Source of the DNA: Alphaproteobacteria bacterium
Lineage (GTDB): Bacteria; Pseudomonadota; Alphaproteobacteria; Puniceispirillales; Puniceispirillaceae
NCBI GenBank assembly: GCA_011525265.1
Contig: WTHV01000093.1
Span: 1-6,374, forward strand
Length of the DNA: 6,374 nt
Reading direction: 5' to 3'
This document shows, one piece after another, positions 5,650-6,374 of this stretch (the first letter of the stretch is position 1; every line of letters begins with the position of its first letter). Position numbers and translations under genes: made by a program. The notes below the pieces were generated by a model that saw nothing but the letters and a program-made list of their open reading frames with translations, did no database searches and had not been told where the DNA came from.

Positions 5650-6374
5650 TTACTCGTCACCACCATCTTTCTTTGCCAAAGCGGCGCCAAGGATATCACC
5701 CAAGCTTGCACCTGAATCAGATGAGCCGAATGTTTCCATTGCTTGCTTTTCTTCGTTAATTTCGCGTGCTTTCACAGATAATGTTAGCTTGCGTGACTTA
5801 GAGTCGATAGATGTGATAACCGCATCCAACTTCTCTTCGACAGCAAAGCGCTCTGTGCGTTGCTCTGAACGTTCACGTGCCAGATCTGCTCTGCGGATAA
5901 AGCCTGTTAGGCCTTCACCAACACGAACTTCTAGGCCGTTTTCTGTTACTTCTGAGATTGTACAAGTAACAGTCTCGCCTTTGCGCACCTGATCAACAAG
6001 ACCAGCATAAGGGTCTTCGCTCATCTGCTTAATGCCAAGAGAGATACGCTCTTTTTCGATGTCGATATCAAGAACCTTCGCCTTGACTACATCACCTTTT
6101 GTATAGCCTTCAAGCGCTTGTTCGCCTGTGACTTCCCAAGAGATGTCTGACAAATGCACAAGACCATCAATTTCTGCGCTCAAGCCAACAAATAGGCCGA
6201 ACTCAGTGATGTTGCGAATTTCACCTTCAATTTCAGTGCCAGCAGGATTTGCCGCTGCGAAATCTTCCCAAGGATTGCCTTGAACTTGCTTCAAGCCAAG
6301 TGAAATACGACGCTTTGTTAGGTCGATATCAAGCACCATGACTTCAATTTCTTGGCTGGTAGATACAATCTTGC
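5650..6374 (-). CDS. rpsA: 30S ribosomal protein S1, N-terminus beyond window edge
   Basis: S1 is the large RNA-binding protein of the 30S subunit that captures and unfolds mRNA for initiation. The last 240 residues are visible, against about 555-570 for the whole protein, so the start lies past base 6374. The visible part contains the end of the fourth S1 (OB-fold) repeat (VMVLDIDLTKRRISLGLKQ, residues 11-29 of the fragment), a complete fifth repeat at about 46-116 with ITEFGLFVGL, DGLVHLSDISW and ERISLGIKQ, and a more divergent sixth repeat at about 130-204 with GFIRRADLA and KLTLSVKARE. A 36-residue acidic and Ala/Gly-rich tail ends in AKKDGGDE. The divergent last repeat is normal for S1. 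The reading frame stays open to the window edge, so an internal ATG at 6337-6339 is not the start. The gene ends at its own terminator before ihfB. Confidence 0.97.
   Translation of the reverse strand, partial: KIVSTSQEIEVMVLDIDLTKRRISLGLKQVQGNPWEDFAAANPAGTEIEGEIRNITEFGLFVGLSAEIDGLVHLSDISWEVTGEQALEGYTKGDVVKAKVLDIDIEKERISLGIKQMSEDPYAGLVDQVRKGETVTCTISEVTENGLEVRVGEGLTGFIRRADLARERSEQRTERFAVEEKLDAVITSIDSKSRKLTLSVKAREINEEKQAMETFGSSDSGASLGDILGAALAKKDGGDE

Noticed and set aside
1..6374. An undescribed system, mobile element, CRISPR array, or RNA gene
   Set aside because: Every coding stretch is explained by conserved housekeeping genes in a known alphaproteobacterial order, intergenic gaps are short, and no terminal repeats, spacer-repeat pattern or tRNA-like fold is visible.

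Overview
The window is a compact stretch of bacterial chromosome. All recognisable genes lie on the minus strand, so transcription runs from high to low coordinates. In that order the genes are: the 3' part of rpsA (ribosomal protein S1), ihfB (IHF beta subunit), a small two-helix LapA-domain membrane protein, trpF, trpB, trpA, accD and the 5' part of folC (the rest lies beyond base 1). This order, ihfB-lapA-trpF-trpB-trpA-accD-folC behind rpsA, is known from alphaproteobacteria. Together with the protein sequences and the moderate, not extreme, GC content judged by eye, it suggests an alphaproteobacterium, possibly a marine lineage such as SAR116. The lineage guess is inference only.

Layout: rpsA (6374-5650, 5' end missing) ends in a clear intrinsic terminator at 5581-5612. 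The 195-base gap that follows (5455-5649) holds no gene. It carries the rpsA terminator, a perfect 7-base inverted repeat, a plausible sigma70-type promoter and a near-match to the IHF consensus, so ihfB probably starts its own transcript. From ihfB to the left edge no convincing intrinsic terminator is visible and gaps are 97 bases or less (8 bases between lapA and trpF). IhfB, LapA, TrpF, TrpB, TrpA, AccD and FolC could therefore share one long transcript, though internal promoters cannot be excluded.

Functionally the run joins a nucleoid architecture protein, an envelope protein, three steps at the end of tryptophan synthesis (TrpF makes CdRP; the TrpA-TrpB complex makes indole and then tryptophan), the carboxyltransferase beta subunit of acetyl-CoA carboxylase (first committed step of fatty acid synthesis), and folylpolyglutamate/dihydrofolate synthase. 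The other trp genes (E, G, D, C) are absent, as expected for the split trp pathway of alphaproteobacteria.

All genes are intact where fully contained, carry the expected catalytic motifs and show no sign of recent transfer. I found no mobile element, CRISPR, tRNA, rRNA or toxin/defence gene, and nothing that looks like an undescribed system. What merits a second look is small: the ihfB control region, a hairpin between ihfB and lapA, and a few substitutions at conserved positions in TrpF and TrpB.
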